A program made the translations under genes and the position numbers. A stretch of 9,357 nucleotides of DNA from Sideroxydans sp. (GTDB lineage Bacteria; Pseudomonadota; Gammaproteobacteria; Burkholderiales; Gallionellaceae): assembly GCA_030823965.1 (NCBI GenBank), contig JAVBYP010000068.1, positions 1 through 9,357 on the forward strand, read 5' to 3'. Below are positions 6,099 to 9,357 of the stretch, one piece after another; the first letter of the stretch is position 1, and the number at the start of each line of letters is the position of its first letter. The notes beneath the pieces were generated by a model. It had not been told where the DNA came from and searched no databases. It saw only the letters and a program-made list of their open reading frames with translations.

Positions 6099-6587
6099 AT
6101 GCCACAACTACAAAATACACCACTGAAAGCGGGAATAGATGCCCCCCATTTCGAGTTGCCTGATGCCGATATGGAAACTTTCAAGTCGGTCTCTCAACAA
6201 GGCAAACACAACGTGGTCCTTTACTTCTATCCGAGGGACGACACCCCGGGCTGTACCATGGAAGCGAATGAGTTCAGCGACCATGAAGAGGACTTCGCTA
6301 AGTACGACACTATCGTGGTCGGTGTGAGTAGAGATGATTGCATCAGTCATGCATCGTTTCGCGACAAACATGGCCTCTCAGTGTTGTTGTTGTCAGACAC
6401 GGAAGCACGTGTTTGCAAGAAGTATGGCGTGATGTATGAAAAGGAAGTGGATGGACACAAGAAACAGTCCATCCTGCGCTCCACATTCATCATCGACAAG
6501 CAGGGCAAGTTACGCCACGCTCTGTATGACGTGCATGCGCACGGACATGCTCAAGAAATTCTTAAACTGGTAAAGGAAATGAAATGA
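6099..6587 (+). CDS. bcp: Thiol peroxidase of the Bcp/PrxQ family
   Basis: Bcp reduces hydrogen peroxide and organic hydroperoxides in the cytoplasm with electrons from thioredoxin-type donors. The 162-residue protein has the peroxiredoxin active site PRDDTPGC (45-52), with Thr49 and the peroxidatic Cys52, and the partner Arg127 in SILRSTF. The usual Bcp resolving cysteine five residues later is missing: the position is Asn57. Two other cysteines, Cys81 (RDDCISH) and Cys106 (ARVCKKYG), remain. Neither sits exactly where the alternative resolving cysteine of Xylella PrxQ would fall, so the enzyme may work as a 1-Cys form or use one of these. ATG 6099 has AGGAGG six bases upstream. The stop overlaps the slyD start as ATGA. 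Confidence 0.94.
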   Translation: MPQLQNTPLKAGIDAPHFELPDADMETFKSVSQQGKHNVVLYFYPRDDTPGCTMEANEFSDHEEDFAKYDTIVVGVSRDDCISHASFRDKHGLSVLLLSDTEARVCKKYGVMYEKEVDGHKKQSILRSTFIIDKQGKLRHALYDVHAHGHAQEILKLVKEMK

Positions 6588-7069
6588 AGATCGCAAAGAA
6601 CGCAGTAGTCTCGCTCACCTATCAACTCGCGGACGCTGACGGCACCGTGATCGAAAAAACGGGCGACCCGATCAGCTACCTGCATGGTGGTTATGACGGC
6701 ATCTTCCCGACTGTGGAAGAGGCATTGGAAGGCAAGAACATCGGCGATACATTCTCAGTCAGCATGGAGCCGGACGACGCTTTCGGTGAATACGAACACG
6801 AACTCGTGCGTGCCGAACCACGTGACATGTTCCCTAAGGAAGTCGCAGTGGGTATGCAGTTCGAAGGCGGCGCAGAAGGTGATGATGACGAAGACTTCAT
6901 GCTCTACACCGTCACCGAAGTGACAGATGATGAAGTGACGGTCGATGGTAACCATCCGCTGGCTGGCAAGTCATTGGTCTTCTCTGGCACGGTCACAGGT
7001 GTTCGCGCTGCTTCCGCAGAAGAGCTGACTCATGGTCACGTACACGGCGAAGGTGGTCATCACCACTAA
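6584..7069 (+). CDS. slyD: SlyD-type FKBP peptidyl-prolyl isomerase
   Basis: SlyD proteins are cytosolic prolyl cis-trans isomerases and chaperones, often metal-binding. The 161-residue protein opens MKIAKNAVVSLTYQL like E. coli SlyD. It has the FKBP core split by an insert-in-flap chaperone domain (about 70-125), and returns to the core with VDGNHPLAGKSLVFSGTV. The pocket loop reads GIFPTVEEALEG rather than E. coli SLISGLETALEG. The C-terminal tail is short: HGHVHGEGGHHH (six histidines, no cysteine), against the long Cys/His tail of E. coli. It may still bind Ni(II) or other metals, but with less capacity. The acidic run GDDDED (99-104) in the flap insert is also notable. AAAGGA (6572-6577) serves as Shine-Dalgarno within the end of bcp, and the ATGA overlap indicates coupling. 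Confidence 0.9.
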   Translation: MKIAKNAVVSLTYQLADADGTVIEKTGDPISYLHGGYDGIFPTVEEALEGKNIGDTFSVSMEPDDAFGEYEHELVRAEPRDMFPKEVAVGMQFEGGAEGDDDEDFMLYTVTEVTDDEVTVDGNHPLAGKSLVFSGTVTGVRAASAEELTHGHVHGEGGHHH

Positions 7070-7096
7070 GTTTTTCTGAGTGGTAAAAGTACAAAA

Positions 7097-7121
7097 GCCC
7101 GCATCAGCGGGCTTTTTTTTT
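7097..7121. terminator. Intrinsic terminator shared by slyD and purB
   Basis: GCCCGC (7097-7102), loop ATCA, GCGGGC (7107-7112), then nine T (7113-7121) make a textbook terminator for slyD on the plus strand. On the minus strand the stem is followed by TTTTG, so it can also end purB, whose stop is at 7137. The two genes converge here. Confidence 0.93.
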
Positions 7122-7136
7122 GGAGCGTGGGCTGCG

Positions 7137-8564
<1,428 letters not shown>

Positions 8565-9357
8565 CTACGCAATGATGCCGCCCCCCAGGCAGACATCACC
8601 GTCATAAGCGACCACGGACTGTCCGGGGGTGACAGCCCATTGCGCCTCATCGAAAGTGAAGTGAGCGCTGTCGTCGGAAGTGATAGAGATACGGCAAGCC
8701 GCATCCTGTTGGCGATAACGGGTCTTTGCTGCAAAAGGTAGATAGACATCGGGTGCCTGACCGCTGATCCAATGCATATCAAGCGCATCCAACTCTGGAG
8801 CAAGTAGCGCGGGATGGTCGTGTCCCTGCACCACGATGAGGCGGTTGTTCGCCATGTCTTTTCCCGCCACGAACCACGGCTCGCCATTGCTCTCTTTGCC
8901 GCCGCCGATGCCTAGTCCTTGGCGTTGACCGTAGGTGTAGAACGACAGCCCCATGTGTCGCCCCATCAACTTGCCTTCTGGAGTCAGCATGTCACCAGGT
9001 TTGGTGGGCAGATAGCGATTCAAGAACTCACGGAAAGGGCGCTCACCGATGAAGCAGATACCAGTGCTGTCTTTCTTTGCAGCGTTGGAAAGATTGTGCT
9101 GGTGTGCGATCTCGCGCACCTTCGATTTGGGGATGTCGCCCAGAGGGAACATCGACTTAGATAACTGAAGTTGATTCAAGCGATGCAAGAAATAACTCTG
9201 GTCTTTGCTGTGGTCATCCGCCTTGAGCAACTGGAATAAGCCATCCTGTTCGCGCACCTTGGCGTAATGTCCTGTGGCGATCTTGTCTGCGCCTAGGCGG
9301 ATTGCGTGATCCAAGAATGCTTTGAACTTGATCTCAGAGTTGCACAGGATATCGGGG
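8565..9357 (-). CDS. mnmA: tRNA-specific 2-thiouridylase MnmA, N-terminus cut by window edge
   Basis: MnmA thiolates U34 of tRNA-Lys, -Glu and -Gln (s2U), using ATP and sulfur relayed by the Tus system. The frame is open from the right edge to TAG at 8565-8567, giving the last 263 residues of a protein near 360. The first visible residues, PDILCN, carry the nucleophile equivalent to E. coli Cys102 (codon 9342-9344). [18 protein letters not shown] has the second catalytic cysteine, Cys199-like (codon 9054-9056). [13 protein letters not shown] and the C-terminal beta-barrel end VCLGGGIIA also match. The N-terminal ATP-binding SGGVDSS loop lies outside. The TTG at 9314 is an internal Leu codon, not a start. 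The protein ends shortly after GGGII, some residues shorter than E. coli. Confidence 0.96.
   Translation of the reverse strand, partial: PDILCNSEIKFKAFLDHAIRLGADKIATGHYAKVREQDGLFQLLKADDHSKDQSYFLHRLNQLQLSKSMFPLGDIPKSKVREIAHQHNLSNAAKKDSTGICFIGERPFREFLNRYLPTKPGDMLTPEGKLMGRHMGLSFYTYGQRQGLGIGGGKESNGEPWFVAGKDMANNRLIVVQGHDHPALLAPELDALDMHWISGQAPDVYLPFAAKTRYRQQDAACRISITSDDSAHFTFDEAQWAVTPGQSVVAYDGDVCLGGGIIA

Overview
The window looks like an ordinary chromosomal stretch from a Gram-negative proteobacterium, most likely a betaproteobacterium (possibly the Gallionellaceae/Nitrosomonadales side; this is inference from gene content and moderate GC, not a search). The evidence is a dapA-bamC pair, outer-membrane-type lipoproteins, a RoxA-type ribosomal oxygenase, a proteobacterial PurB of 456 residues and an MnmA close to the E. 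coli protein. I see no mobile element, CRISPR array, rRNA or tRNA, and no gene-free stretch above 300 bases.

Layout: (1) 1-1670, minus strand: ferrous iron uptake operon feoA-feoB, with feoB running off the left edge. (2) 1763-4007, plus strand: dapA, a short BamC-like lipoprotein and a YycJ/WalJ-type metallo-beta-lactamase-fold hydrolase, tightly packed. (3) 4070-4267, minus strand: a 65-residue alanine-rich lipoprotein with very biased codon use, convergent with the hydrolase across a bidirectional terminator. (4) 4385-6006, minus strand: roxA (JmjC-type uL16 arginine hydroxylase) followed by an uncharacterised 163-residue protein. (5) 6099-7069, plus strand, divergent from roxA: bcp (peroxiredoxin) and a SlyD-type FKBP prolyl isomerase, overlapping by ATGA. 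(6) 7137-9357, minus strand: purB, preceded by mnmA, which runs off the right edge. slyD and purB converge on a second hairpin terminator.

The genes are housekeeping: iron uptake, lysine/diaminopimelate synthesis, outer-membrane assembly, peroxide defence, protein folding, purine synthesis, and tRNA and ribosome modification. mnmA, purB and roxA also lie near each other in E. coli (with hflD and phoPQ between them), so the right half looks like a rearranged form of an old neighbourhood.

I found no dramatic new system. The points most worth a second look are: a -10-like element with a GC-rich discriminator (TARAATGCGC, where R is A or G) repeated upstream of four transcription units, which leads naive gene calls for dapA and purB to start too early; a consensus TATAAT placed so that roxA would be transcribed leaderless, with a palindrome beside it; a compact G-quadruplex candidate in the leader of the small lipoprotein; a one-domain BamC; and a Bcp lacking the usual resolving cysteine.
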